64,000 bases of DNA from Cordilura impudica (Eukaryota; Arthropoda; Insecta; Diptera; Scathophagidae). Location of the stretch: contig OY821518.1 of assembly GCA_963682025.1 (NCBI GenBank), forward strand, positions 122,466,300 through 122,530,299, read 5' to 3'. The notes below the pieces were generated by a model. The model did no database searches. It was given only the letters and a program-made list of their open reading frames with translations, and was not told where the DNA came from. Within the stretch, counting starts at the first letter, position 1; the number at the start of each line of letters is the position of its first letter. The position numbers and the translations under genes are program-made. Positions 11,230 to 21,997 of this stretch are shown in pieces.

Positions 11230-12019
11230 TTATACCCTATACGTGGTTTGGGTATAATGACTTTGTGCTGCTGTTTGTAACAACCAAAAATATTTGACCT
11301 ACACCCATCTTTAATTATACCGAACGAATCAGAATCACTAACTGATTCGATTTAACGTCCGTCCGTCCGTCCGTCCGTATGTGTGTCCATGTAAAGTTTG
11401 TAATCAAAATGCAGGTCGCAAATGTGAATGTATTTTGACAAAAATTGGTATTTGATCTTTCGTCGGCCATGGGATGAACGCTGTTGAAATAGGTGAGAAT
11501 CAGTCCATGTTCAGACCTAGCCCCCATACAAATGACCCCTATGAAATCAACATATATTGCAATAAGATCCAAATTATCATACAAATCTTAGTCAAATTGG
11601 GTTTGTATGTATATATTACATCCATTAATCAGAAGTCTAAAAATGATCCCTATTGGACAACTCTTAGTCATAGGCCCCATATAGAGCTGCTTCCCGATCT
11701 TCACTTAAATCTATCAAAAAACAAAAATATTGCACTGATTCTTCTCAAATTTTGTTTGTATATATTTTTGCAAAATACAAGAGACTTTACGAAACATGGT
11801 CAGGATCGATCCATTTTTGGGCCTAGTCCCCATATAGATATAGCATCCGATATGAACTTTTTCATATCTGCAGCCGAAAAAATTAATAAAAATCCCACTC
11901 AAATTTGGTTTATGCTTATTTTCTATATCCGGTTAGTAGGGCCTGAGAGATAGGGTCTCTAAACGCATGGTATAGGGTATCGTATAGTCGGTCTAGACCG
12001 ACTATAATTTTCTTACTTG
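11230..12019 (+). mobile_element. HINE-A, copy 5
   Basis: Near-full-length copy from TTATACCCTATACG (small deletion in the terminal hairpin) to TTTCTTACTTG, with the perfect GTCGGTCTAGACCGAC hairpin at its 3' side. It lies in inverted orientation 190 bp from copy 4. Confidence 0.93.
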
Positions 12020-12365
12020 TTTTGGTATTATTATAGTTCAAGCTTTGTTATACAACTTCGCAGCCAGGTCGAAGTGCCAATTGATGAACGTAGTTACGCG
12101 TGGTGCTTATTGAGTGCTAAAAGTAATTTTTTTAAATCCCGTTAATTGCTATTTTTTTTTTTTTTTTTAAATTAGTTACAGTAACATCTTAGTTAAACAG
12201 CAAATAAATGGTGACCATGCGTAATGTTGTATTGCAGCGAAAAGTACACTGACTTTGGACAGCATTATTAAAAGGGCTGTGGCAACACTTTTATAATTTT
12301 CACTACATATTATATATGTAATTTTGCAGTAAATCAAACCGAAAACATGGAAGTTTAACGAAATT
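12020..12365. other. spacer with poly-T tract
   Basis: Unique sequence with a T run near 12150-12167. TTTTGCAG at 12322-12329 would fit a splice acceptor preceding the frame below, but this is weak. Confidence 0.5.
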
Positions 12366-12614
12366 TTGGAAGAACTTTATCAATGGAGTGACGGTGTGGT
12401 TTTTGGCACCATTTACATCACACACCCCCACAACGCTAACGCTAATTTAAAAGGTGAAAACAGTGGCGTCGAAGATAATGTATGCCTCAACAATTTGCCA
12501 GGCAATCAGCTACGTGCAGGGCCATACATTTGGCATAACGATGTCCTGACTAAGAGACCGATGACAACAGAGAGGATAAGTTGCGAAAGATTGACCACAG
12601 GGCTTATCATATAG
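12366..12614 (+). CDS. hypothetical 82-residue frame, unrecognised
   Basis: The frame MEELYQWSDG to TTGLII sits in a short patch of higher GC than its surroundings, and its composition is not low-complexity. I do not recognise it. The frame is also open upstream of the ATG for some residues (KTWKFNEIL), so it may be a fragment of a longer coding region. HINE-A copy 6 begins 8 bp after its stop. Another higher-GC frame resumes beyond that insertion at 13440-13635, so both may be pieces of one disrupted gene or transposon ORF. Confidence 0.25.
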   Translation: MEELYQWSDGVVFGTIYITHPHNANANLKGENSGVEDNVCLNNLPGNQLRAGPYIWHNDVLTKRPMTTERISCERLTTGLII

Positions 12615-12621
12615 TATAATG

Positions 12622-13390
12622 AAATAAGCAGGAAAATTATAGTCGGTCTAAGCTGACTATACGATGCGCTACACCATAATTTAGAGATCCTATCTCTTCG
12701 GTCCAACTAATTGGATATACAAAATAAGCATAAACCGAATTCGAGTGGCATTGTTATTAATTTTTTTGTGGCTGCAGATATGAAAAAGTTCATATCGGGT
12801 GCTATATTTATATCTGGACTAGGTCGAAAAATGGACCGATCCTGACCATATTTGGTAAAGTTACCTTTATTTTGAAAAAATATACGCAAACCAATTTAAA
12901 AAAAAAAATGTTTGCAATATTTTTATTTTCTGATAGATTTAAGTGAAGATCGGGAAGCAGCTCTATATTGGGCCTATGACTAAGAATTGTCTTACAGGTT
13001 TTATTTTTGGACTACTGATTAAATGGATACAATAAACACGTACAAACTCTATGTGAATAAGATCTATGTGATAGTTTGGATCTTATGGCAATTTATGTCG
13101 ATTTCATAGGGTAATTTGAATGGGGACTAGGTCTGAACATGGACCGAATTTCACCAATTTCAATAGCCCATGGCCGATAAAAGCTTATATACCAAATTTC
13201 ATCAAAATATATTCATATTTGCGACCTGTATTTTGATTACAAGGTTTACATGGACACACAGACGGACAGACGGACGGACCGACGGACATTGCTTAAACGA
13301 CTCAGAAAGTGATTCTGAGCTGATCAGTGTAATAAAAGATGAGTCTAGGTCAAATATTTTTGGTAGTTACAAACAGCAGCACAAAGTCAT
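12622..13390 (-). mobile_element. HINE-A, copy 6, one end missing
   Basis: Diverged CAAGTAAG end (ATAAGCAGGAAAATTATAG) through the GACGGACAGACGG microsatellite to ACAAAGTCAT, where similarity stops. The terminal hairpin and TATAGGGTATA are absent. Confidence 0.88.
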
Positions 13391-13435
13391 ACAGCTGTAA
13401 CAATATTTTGTTCAGCTGGTTATTATATTGTTCAT

Positions 13436-13635
13436 ATAAGAGAAGAGTGTTTGCAAACGGACTGGAATTTTTAAAAGATCATCAAAGTGGGGATCAAGCA
13501 AATTCAGCGCCAACCTTCATATGTACTCGCGATTTGATGAACAAGGACACAAGATACAGCCAACTCGTTGCAACTATTGCTACAAGAAGGCCACCTGACT
13601 TGCAACAAATTCAAGGTCTCTTTGCATCTAAATGA
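13436..13635 (+). CDS. hypothetical coding fragment, unrecognised
   Basis: Reading frame with residues FANGLEFLKDHQSGD through TRRPPDLQQIQGLFASK to a stop at 13633-13635. Base composition is less AT-biased than the flanks. No family recognised and no credible start codon of its own; the frame overlaps the end of a transposon copy upstream. Possibly continuous with the frame at 12366-12614 before HINE-A copy 6 landed. Confidence 0.2.
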
Positions 13636-13680
13636 AAAAATAATCGTCTCTCCATTTAAATTTCCACATTATTTTATTTT

Positions 13681-14891
13681 AAAAATCCGTTTTTGTTATA
13701 GCATTGCAAAAAAGAGTAGTTTAGTTAAGTTTCTAAAAACTCAAAGTACAAATTTAAAAAAAAATTGGGTAGTGTATTTAGCTACTGTCCTTTTAAAAGG
13801 CCACCCGAAGGCGAGAAAACTTTAGGTTTAAGGAAAAAAATATATTATATATATAAAAATCATGGTAAGAAACCCATGAAGGTTTAAGTTTCAAAATAAA
13901 AATTCCATCTGGCGCTGTCTTCAATTTTTTCCAAATTTCTCTTCCATTGCATAAAGTACTATCTTTTCTAGTATTACAAAATGTATACATGATCTCGAAC
14001 CGAACAATAAATAACTAATAATTAATAAAAATTTAAGTTTAAAAAAAAATTTTTCATCGCTATCTTGGTTAATATTTCCAAACGATTATGAAATTGCATA
14101 TACAAAAATATAATAAATTTTCCTTTCTTTAAATTTTGAAATTGAACGTTTTTTTTTTTTTGAACATTTCCTTAAAGCTCGTGAATATTGTATTGGCATT
14201 AAATATTTCACAAGCAGAAATGGGGGTTGGTTTTCCAAGAATTGTGGAACCAAAAATCAAGCTACGGCTACAGAGAAAAAAAAAAGAAAGATAAAACTCA
14301 AAAATTTAGGGTTTTTATAAAAAATTATAGTAAATTATATGTTACTTTCCTTTATTTTATTTTAATACGGTGGGGAATTACACATGTAACAACAAAAAAA
14401 ATTTTCAATTTCCAAGACGATGATCTTTTAGGTCGAAGAGTCAGAAAAAAATAAACAACAAAACGAATACAATATCGCGGTTACAAAATGTATATTTTAC
14501 AACAAAATGACAGGAAAATGTCAGACAAAAAGGAGACTTAATTAATTATAGCGCACTCTGTATGTCAACGTCCATTCGAGGCTGACATCAGTTTTGTACA
14601 GTGGGGACTCTCAAACACTCACGTAAACAGGCATAAAGTTTATTTTATTGGCAACAAGTCGCGCTTCTGCTTATCTAAACAAATGTGAAAGTGTAATAAA
14701 TTTTGAAATTTGGTATTGCCCTGACGCCAAAAATTTTTTCGTCATTGCAACGTAGTGGAAAAGTTCTCTCACTTACCAAAACACTTTTCCAACCATGCTG
14801 GTTTTTAATAATTAAAAATCTTTTTCCCCGAAACTTTCAATGTTAAGAAGATTTCGTATTTTATATCTAGCAAAACAAACTGTAAATTAAA
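13681..14891 (+). repeat. tandem segmental duplication, unit 1
   Basis: About 1.2 kb, co-linear with 17285-18499, starting at AAATCCGTTTTTGTTATAGC and continuing past three transposon insertions (15651-15664, 16460-16498). Both units carry a 75-residue frame (14227-14454 and 17834-18061), beginning MVFQELWNQKSS and ending LLGRRVRKK, with about five differences. I do not recognise it; conservation may reflect only the young age of the duplication. Confidence 0.93.
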
Positions 14892-15650
14892 CAAGTAAGA
14901 AAATTATAGTCGGTCTAGACCGACTATATGATACTCTATACCATGCGTTTGGAGACCCTATCTCTCAGGCTCAACTTACTGGATACAGAAAATAAGCATA
15001 AACCAATTTTAAGTGGGATTTTTATTAATTTTTTTGGCTGCAGATATGAAAAAGTTCATATCGGATGTAAAATCTACATGGGGACTAGGCCCAAAAATGG
15101 AACGACCATGACTATGTTTGGTAAAGTCTCTTGTATTTTGCAAAAATATATACAAACAAAATTTGAGAAGAATCAGTGCAATATTTTTGTTTTTTGATAG
15201 ATATAAGTGAAGATCGGGAAGCAGCTCTATATTGGGCCTATGACAAAGAGTTGTCCCATAGGTATAATCTTTGGACTACTGATTAATGGATGTAATAAAC
15301 ACATACAAACCCAATTTGACTAAGATTTATATAATAATTTGGATCTTATGGCAATTTATGTTGATTTCATGGACAGATTCTCACCGATTTCAACAGCGTT
15401 CATCCTATGATCGATGAAAGCTTTTATACCAAATTTCATTAAAATATATTCATATTTGCGACTTGCAGTTCGATTATAAACTTTACATGGACACACAGAC
15501 GGACGGACGGACGGATTCACGGACGGACATCAGATAGTGATTCTGATTCGATCGGTATAATAAAAGATGGATTTAGGTCAAATATTTTTGGTAGTTACAA
15601 ACAGCAGCACAAAGTCATTATACCCAAACCTCATAGTGGTATAGGGTATA
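14892..15650 (-). mobile_element. HINE-A, copy 7
   Basis: Full-length, CAAGTAAGAAAATTATAG to TATAGGGTATA, with a small deletion near 15370. It is inserted in duplication unit 1; unit 2 keeps the empty site (AAATTAAAATAGC near 18493-18505). The comparison allows at most a 2-bp AA overlap, so there is no real target duplication. Confidence 0.95.
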
Positions 15651-15664
15651 AATAGCAAAAACAA

Positions 15665-16459
15665 CAAGTAAGAAAATTATAGTCGGTCTAGACCGACTAT
15701 ACGATACCCTATACCATGCGTTTAGAAACCCTATCTCTTAGGCCCAACTAACTGGACATTGAAAATAAGCAAAAACCAAATTTGAGTGGGATTTTTATTA
15801 ATTTTTTTGGCTGCAGATATGAAAAACTTCATATCGGATGCTATATCTATAAAGGGACTAGGTCCAAAAATGGACCGATCCTGATCATGTTTGGTAAAGT
15901 CTCTTGTATTTTGCAAAAATATGTAGAAACAAAATTTGAGAAGAATCAGTGCAATATTTTTGTTTTTTAATAGATTTAAGTGAAGATCGGGAAGCAGCCC
16001 TATATGGGGTCAAAGGGATCATTTTTGGACTACTCATTAGTGGATGTAATGAACGCATACAAACCCAATTTGAGTAAGATCTATATGACAATTTGGATCT
16101 TATGGCAATTTATGTCGATTTCATATGGGTAATTTGTATGGGGGCTAGGTCTGAACATGGACCGATTCTCACCAATTTCAATAGCGTTCATCCCATGGCC
16201 GATAAAAGCTTATATACCAAATTTCATCAAAATATATTCATATTTGCGACCTGCAGTTTGATTACAAGCTTTACATGGACACACAGACGGACGGACGGAC
16301 GGACGGACGGACGGACGGACGGACATTGTTAAATCAACTCAGAAAGTGATTCTGATTCGATCGGTATAATTAAAGATGGGTCTAGGTCAAATATTTTTGG
16401 TTGTTACAAACAGCAGCACAAAGTCATTATACCCAAACCACATAGTGGTATAGGGTATA
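15665..16459 (-). mobile_element. HINE-A, copy 8
   Basis: Full-length, with the longest GGAC microsatellite in the window (about 16285-16323). Inserted 14 bp from copy 7 in the same orientation. The empty site is AGCAAAAAACAAAAAAA in unit 2. Confidence 0.95.
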
Positions 16460-16498
16460 AAAAAAAAAAAATAGAATTGTATTTTCTAGTCCCTATTT

Positions 16499-17279
16499 TT
16501 ATACCCTATACAACTGTGTGGTTTGGGTATAATGACTTTGTGCTGCTGTTTGTAACAACCAAAAATATTTGACCCAGACCCATCTTTAATTATACCGATC
16601 GAATCAGAATCACTTTTTGAGTGGATTTAACAATATCCGTCCGTCCGTCCGTCCGTCCGTCTGTGTGTCCATGTAAACCTTGTAATCAAACTGCAGGTCG
16701 CAAATATTAATATGTTTTGATGAAATTTGGTATATAAGCTTTTATCGGCCATAGAATGAACGCTATTGAAATTGGTGAAATTCGGTCGTTGTTCAGACCT
16801 AGCCCCCATACAAATTACCCATATGAAATCGACATAAATTGCCATAAGATCCAAATTGTCATATAGATCTTACTCAAATTGGGTTTGTATGCGTTCATTA
16901 CATCCACTAATGAGTAGTCCAAAAATGATCCTTTGACCCCATATAGAGCTGCTTCCCGATCTTCAGTTAAATCTATTAAAAAACAAAAATATTGCACTGA
17001 TTCTTCTCAAATTTTGTTTGTACATATTTTTGCAAAATACAAGAGACTTTACCAAACATGATCAGGATCGGTCCATTTTTGGACCTAGTCCCTTTATAGA
17101 TATAGCATCCGATATGAACTTTTTCATATCTGCAGCCAAAAAAATTAATAAAAATCGCACTCAAATTTGGCTTATGCTTATTTTATATATCGAAGTAGTT
17201 GGACCGAAAGATAGGGTCTCTAAACCATGGTATAGGGTATCATATAGTCGGTCTAGACCGACTATAATTTTCTTACTTG
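16499..17279 (+). mobile_element. HINE-A, copy 9
   Basis: Full-length, TTATACCCTATAC to TTTCTTACTTG, with a perfect 16-bp hairpin core. It sits exactly at the junction between the two duplication units. Confidence 0.95.
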
Positions 17280-17284
17280 TTTTT

Positions 17285-18555
17285 TTTTAAATCCGTTTTT
17301 GTTATAGCATTGGAAACAAAGAGTAGTTTAGTTAAGTTTCTATAAACTCAAATTAAAATATATAAAAAAATTGAGTAGTGTGTTTAGCTACTGTCATTTT
17401 AAAATGACACCCAAAGGTGAGAAAAACTATTGCATTTGGGAAAAAAATATATTATTGTTATATATATAAAAATCATGGTAGCAGATCCATGAAAATTTAA
17501 GTTTCAAAATAAAAATTCCATCTAGAGCTGCCTTCAATTTTTTCCAAATTTCTCTTACACTGCATAAAGTATTTGCTTTTCTACTATTAGAAAATGATCT
17601 CGAACCGAACAATAAATAACTAATTATTAATAAAAATTTAAGTTTAAAAAAAAATTTTCATCGCTATCTTGGTTAATATTTCCAAACGATTATGAATTTG
17701 CATATACAAAAATATAATAAATTTTTCTTACTTTAAATTTTGAAATTGAACGTTTTTTTTTTTTTTTTGAACATTTCCTTAAAGCTCGTGAATATTGTAT
17801 TGGCATTAAATATTTCACAAGCAGAATCGGGGGTTGGTTTTCCAAGAATTGTGGAACCAAAAATCAAGCAATGGCTACCAAAAAAAAAAAAAGAAAGATA
17901 AAACTCAAAAATTTAGGGTTTTTATAAAAAATTATAGTAAATTATATGTTACTTTCCTTTATTTTCTTTTAATACGGTGGGGAATTACACATGTAACAAC
18001 AAAAAAAATTTTCAATTTCCAAGACGATGATCTTTTAGGTCGAAGAGTCAGAAAAAAATAAAAAAAAAAACGAATACAATATCGCGGTTAAAAAAGGTAT
18101 ATTTTACAACAAAATGACAGGAAAATGTCAGACAAAAAGGAGACTTAAATAACTATAGCGCACTCTGTATGTCAACGTCCATTCCAGGCTGACATCAGTT
18201 GTGTACAGTGGGGACTCTCAACCGCTCACGTAAACAGGCATAAAGTTTATTTTATTGGCAACAAATCGAGCTTCTGCTTATCTAAACCAATGTGAAAGTG
18301 TAATAAATTTTGAAATTTGGGATTGCCCGAACGCCAAAAATTGTTTCGTCAGTGCAACTTAGTGGGAAAGTTCTCTCACTTGCCAAAACACTTTTTTCAA
18401 CCATGCTGTTTTTTAATAATTAAAAATCTTTTTTCCCGAAACTTTCAATGTTAAGAAGATTTCGTATTTTTTATTTAGCAAAACAAGCTGTAAATTAAAA
18501 TAGCAAAAAACAAAAAAAAAAATTAATTGTTTATTCTAGTCCCTAATTTTTTTTT
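17285..18555 (+). repeat. tandem segmental duplication, unit 2 (uninterrupted)
   Basis: Matches unit 1 and its continuation through TTTATTCTAGTCCCTA (compare TTTTCTAGTCCCTA at 16482-16495), but without the transposon copies. It therefore preserves the pre-insertion state of copies 7 and 8. Confidence 0.93.
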
Positions 18556-18708
18556 ACTGTCTAAATCGCTTGGTAAAAATTGATTTGAAGTGTTTACTTT
18601 TTTGAATATTAGGGTCCTGCCCGCTTTTAGGCTTCTTCCCATAAAAGTTTGACCAAAGCGGCATCGAAAAATAATCGAGTAATATATATCAGAACTCAGA
18701 AAGTAAAT

Positions 18709-19128
18709 ATATATCTGTGGTCACAAGCAATAACCGCCTAGCTCGAAAATCATGCTTTTGAGAAAAATAGCTTTTTCTATAAATGTAATGGGTCAGAATA
18801 TTTGTATTAATATCTTTTTAAAAAGCAGTGTTAGAGAAATGGGGATTTCACGTAAGTATAAAGATTTTTTAGTAGAATATGATAGTATACATAACTCAAA
18901 TCGGCGAAAATCATTATTTCGAGAAAAATAACTGTTTATATAAATGTAATGAGGCTTTGTTACGACTTAGGTCAGTATGTTTTCATTAATAACTTTTTAA
19001 TAAAAAGCGTTAGAGAAATGGGGATTTCACGTAAATGTAAAGCGTTTTTAGTAGAATATGACAGCATACATAACTCAAATCGTTCTTAAGTCGACTTAGG
19101 CGGTTATCGCTTGTGACCACAAATATAT
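18709..19128. mobile_element. MITE with long TIRs and an internal duplication
   Basis: The 25-bp TIRs at 18716-18740 and 19097-19121 differ at one position (outer end TGTGGTCACAAGC). Similarity extends about 6 bp outward with one mismatch. The interior consists of two diverged direct repeats, about 18742-18902 and 18904-19085, sharing GAGAAATGGGGATTTCACG and ATACATAACTCAAATCG. No coding capacity. The target duplication is unclear because the flanks are ATATAT. Confidence 0.85.
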
Positions 19129-20179
19129 TGTAAAATGTGCCTTAAGATTATTGATAAAATCATCTTTTTATCCTTGTCCAACAAGTTTTTAATTGCTTTA
19201 AATTTTTATGAATATTGTTTTCTTACAATATAAAACTTTTAATACATTTCAACTTCTCAATAACTCCCATTACCAAACCCTCCCGATTTTTTAATTTCCG
19301 TTGAAAATTTAATAACATAAACATTCTTAGGTGTGGGAGTAACCAAAAAAATGGTTTCTGATAATAAATTATTAATTTCCGAGTGGAAAAAAATACCCAA
19401 TCCTTTATTAGGCTAGCTGAAAACTACAAAAAGAAACATCTAGGTTTTAGCAGACTGTTTTGGTAGCACTCTACCAATTTTATGAAGACTGATAGAATAG
19501 TATATATTATTATCTCAAGTCTTCAGAAAATGCAAAATATGGGGATCTGCAAACAACTACTCCTAAAAGCAAATATTTACCATAGCACAGCATTGCGGTG
19601 ACTTGTTCTTTTAGCAAAATTCTAAACAACATCTATTAAATAAAATTGATTGAAATAACAAATCACAAGTAGCTAGATACTAAAATTTTAACTATAAGTT
19701 ATTAACAAGCAAATTTATGAACAAAATTAATATTTATCAATTGCCAAAAGATAACACAACGGCCGCATTTTATATGCTGAAACACGCAAATATCAAATAT
19801 GAAGCTTCAACATATACACGGTGCGGCAAAAATGACATTCTGCATTTTTAAAACAAAAAACAAAATGAAAGAGCTTTAAAACTTCTTACCAATTTCTGAC
19901 CAAACAAAAGGCTTTTAGGTTATATATATAGCTAATTTTATTGCCAAAGGATGTACATCCAAACCAGAACTTTACAGAATACGATATGTATAACAACTTT
20001 AGGCTGTAAGTAGATTAAGTGATTTAAAGCTAAGTCTAATAACTTTTGGTTTCTATTGTGGTTTAAAGGCTGAACAAAGGCGTATTTTCATAATTTTTTT
20101 TAAGGTATGAATATTTTTACATTATTTATTTCATATATACATTATGGTGTAACATCGGAAGTATCTGTGAAAAAATCTT
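19129..20179. other. AT-rich spacer
   Basis: No gene, repeat or structured element recognised. Confidence 0.6.
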
Positions 20180-20400
20180 CAATTAAAAAAAATCTTCAGG
20201 AAAAGTGAAAGCGAATCTCCGGAGGTGCCTCGAAAAATGTATAATATATCTCGCTACCGAATCTTGTGATGTAAAAAAATCGAAATAAATTTCAAAGGCG
20301 ATAAATAATACGCGGTAATCAAGAATATTTTTTTTTATATATTTAGTTCGTTTTTTTTTTGGCAACATTTTGAAGTGATAAACACGATTTTTGTTATAAA
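20180..20400 (-). repeat. dispersed repeat D, copy 1
   Basis: Its reverse complement matches 57455-57650: CAAAAATCGTGTTT, CACTTCAAAATG, CGATTT, GGTAGCGAG, and TTTTTCGAGGC followed by CCTCCGGAGATTC. The GAGGCGCCTC/CCGGAG core is nearly palindromic. Class unknown; no stable coding frame is shared. Confidence 0.65.
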
Positions 20401-20472
20401 ATTTCTGTGAATTGGTTTTTAAGAAATGCTAAAAGATGGTAAAAAAAAACATTTGTGATTACCTGGTGACTT

Positions 20473-20778
20473 ATGTGTAAAAATAGTGCAAAAACTTTCA
20501 AAAAGGATCGGTCAAACAGGTTTGGTCTTATGATGTCCATGGCCTTCAAAAACGTTGGTTGCGAGAAAGTTGATTTAAAGTTTTTAACATATAAAACCTT
20601 CTCCGAGAAAAGGGACCTACTGTGTCAAAAAACGGGTTGTGTCAAAAATGGTGGATTCTGGTACCTAAAAGGGTTTAGAAACTTTAAATGCGTTTTTTTC
20701 TCAAAACTTAATTTTCACACACTAGGTCCCTTTTCTCGGAGAAGGTCACATATACGTTATACCATATCCGGTCACTAG
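20473..20778 (+). other. unrecognised frame containing a 23-bp perfect inverted repeat
   Basis: The segments 20597-20619 and 20723-20745 are exact inverted copies (core CTCCGAGAAAAGGGACC) with a 103-bp loop. A 101-residue frame spans both, but it contains the inverted repeat as translated sequence and I do not recognise it. More likely the arms of a degenerate small transposon or hairpin than a gene. Confidence 0.5.
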
Positions 20779-20858
20779 AAATGCTGTATCTTCGAAAGTT
20801 AAAATTTACTTGAAATTTTGATACAAATTAAAAAAGAAAAGCTTTAACTCCGCTTTAA

Positions 20859-21731
20859 GGGGGGGCGTGACATTGGCCGTTTTTTTAAATCGACTTTTGT
20901 TATAATTTTGTATTTTAATAAATATTCTTAAGATTCTAAGAAAAATTTCATGGAAAAATTCCTACGAGTTCAAAAGTTACAGCCGGATTAGTGAGAGCGC
21001 ATTTTTAATTTTAATTTGAATAATGCAGACTTTGAAATATGGTTATCAGAGCATGAAGCATCGTGCTCCATGAATCATAGCGGCAGCGCAGGAAAAATGG
21101 AAACGAATGCAATTTTGACAATGTTTCAAAGATCTGAACTGCTATATGGTGACAAATATCAGTACTACATCGGAGATGGAGACTCAAAAACATTTTCTAC
21201 AATTTCAAATTTCAAACCGTACAATGATGTTTTTTTTCTTTGTTCACAAACTTTGAACGCGTTTATCTCGAAAACATGTTTTTCGTACTGGTTGCGGCAC
21301 TAGCGGGTTCTCTTTTTGACGAAATTTTTTTTTTGTATTTTTTTAAACTTGATTCGCTATTGTATGACACGAGCTTTTTTTTTAATTTTTTTTTTTCGAG
21401 TTTTTATGAATTTTTAAAGTCAATATTTTTTTCGAAAATACATACTTTTAAATTTGGAACATCACCAAAAATAAAAAAAAATTAAAAAAAAGCTTATAAC
21501 ATACGATAACCAATTTTGTTAAGATTTAAAAAAGTCATTTTTTTCCAGATCGAAAATTTTTGCGACTCCCAGCGCTGCAACCACGAGGCCCCGTTTTTTT
21601 CTCTGCCGCCAATTTGGAGCTCTATAAAACCATGTTGGAGTGAAAAATTTTGGAAAAACGTTTGTTTTTGACTGAGTTATGAATCTTTATAAAAAGGTCT
21701 GTTTTCTTTGCCGCGAATGTAATGTCCGCCC
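20859..21731 (+). mobile_element. TTAA-flanked DNA transposon remnant, Kolobok/Mutator-domain type
   Basis: Flanked by TTAA at 20855-20858 and 21732-21735. The ends are imperfect inverted repeats: GGGGGGGCGTGACATT inside the left TTAA, and AATGTCCGCCC before the right one. The interior carries a transposase fragment (next entry). TTAA targets fit Kolobok or piggyBac; the protein motif excludes piggyBac. The element is 873 bp, so it is internally deleted. Confidence 0.65.
21016..21240 (+). pseudogene. Mutator-like transposase domain fragment
   Basis: The frame reads CSMNHSGSAGKMETNAILTM, then FQRSELLYG and KYQYYIGDGDSKTF. The pattern N(H/Y)SGS.G.ME followed by YIGDGDS is the hallmark of the Mutator-like transposase domain common in arthropod DNA transposons. 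The DGD aspartates are probably catalytic (family knowledge, not shown here). The following conserved HVQKR..T segment is missing and the frame decays into T-rich sequence, so this is a remnant. Confidence 0.75.
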
Positions 21732-21907
21732 TTAAGCGGTAAAAGTTTTTGGGGTTGATTTTAAACAGTTTTAGAATGGTGAATTTATGATTGTAGTCAA
21801 AAGACGTAGCAAAAAGACGAAAGTGGAGGAAGTCACGAAATCGAAAGCATTAATGGACTCGACATAGCCGCATAAACACTATTTGCTTAAATTTTTTAAG
21901 TAATCTG

Positions 21908-21997
21908 AAGATGAGGTGTATCGATTGCTGGAACAAGCATATGGTGAGGCTGCATTAAGTGACAGTAGTTGTCGTTAATGGTTTGACACCGAAAATA
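21908..21997 (+). pseudogene. mariner-like transposase N-terminal scrap
   Basis: Residues DEVYRLLEQAYGEAALSDSSC, one stop, then WFDTE resemble the helix-turn-helix segment of mariner transposases (AYG..A.S.S.CR.WF). Only about 30 residues are visible, with an in-frame stop and no TIR seen. Confidence 0.4.

Noticed and set aside
14227..14454. 75-residue frame conserved in both duplication units as a gene
   Set aside because: Conservation is explained by the recent duplication; composition is intronic/AT-rich and nothing is recognised. Mentioned only inside the repeat entry.
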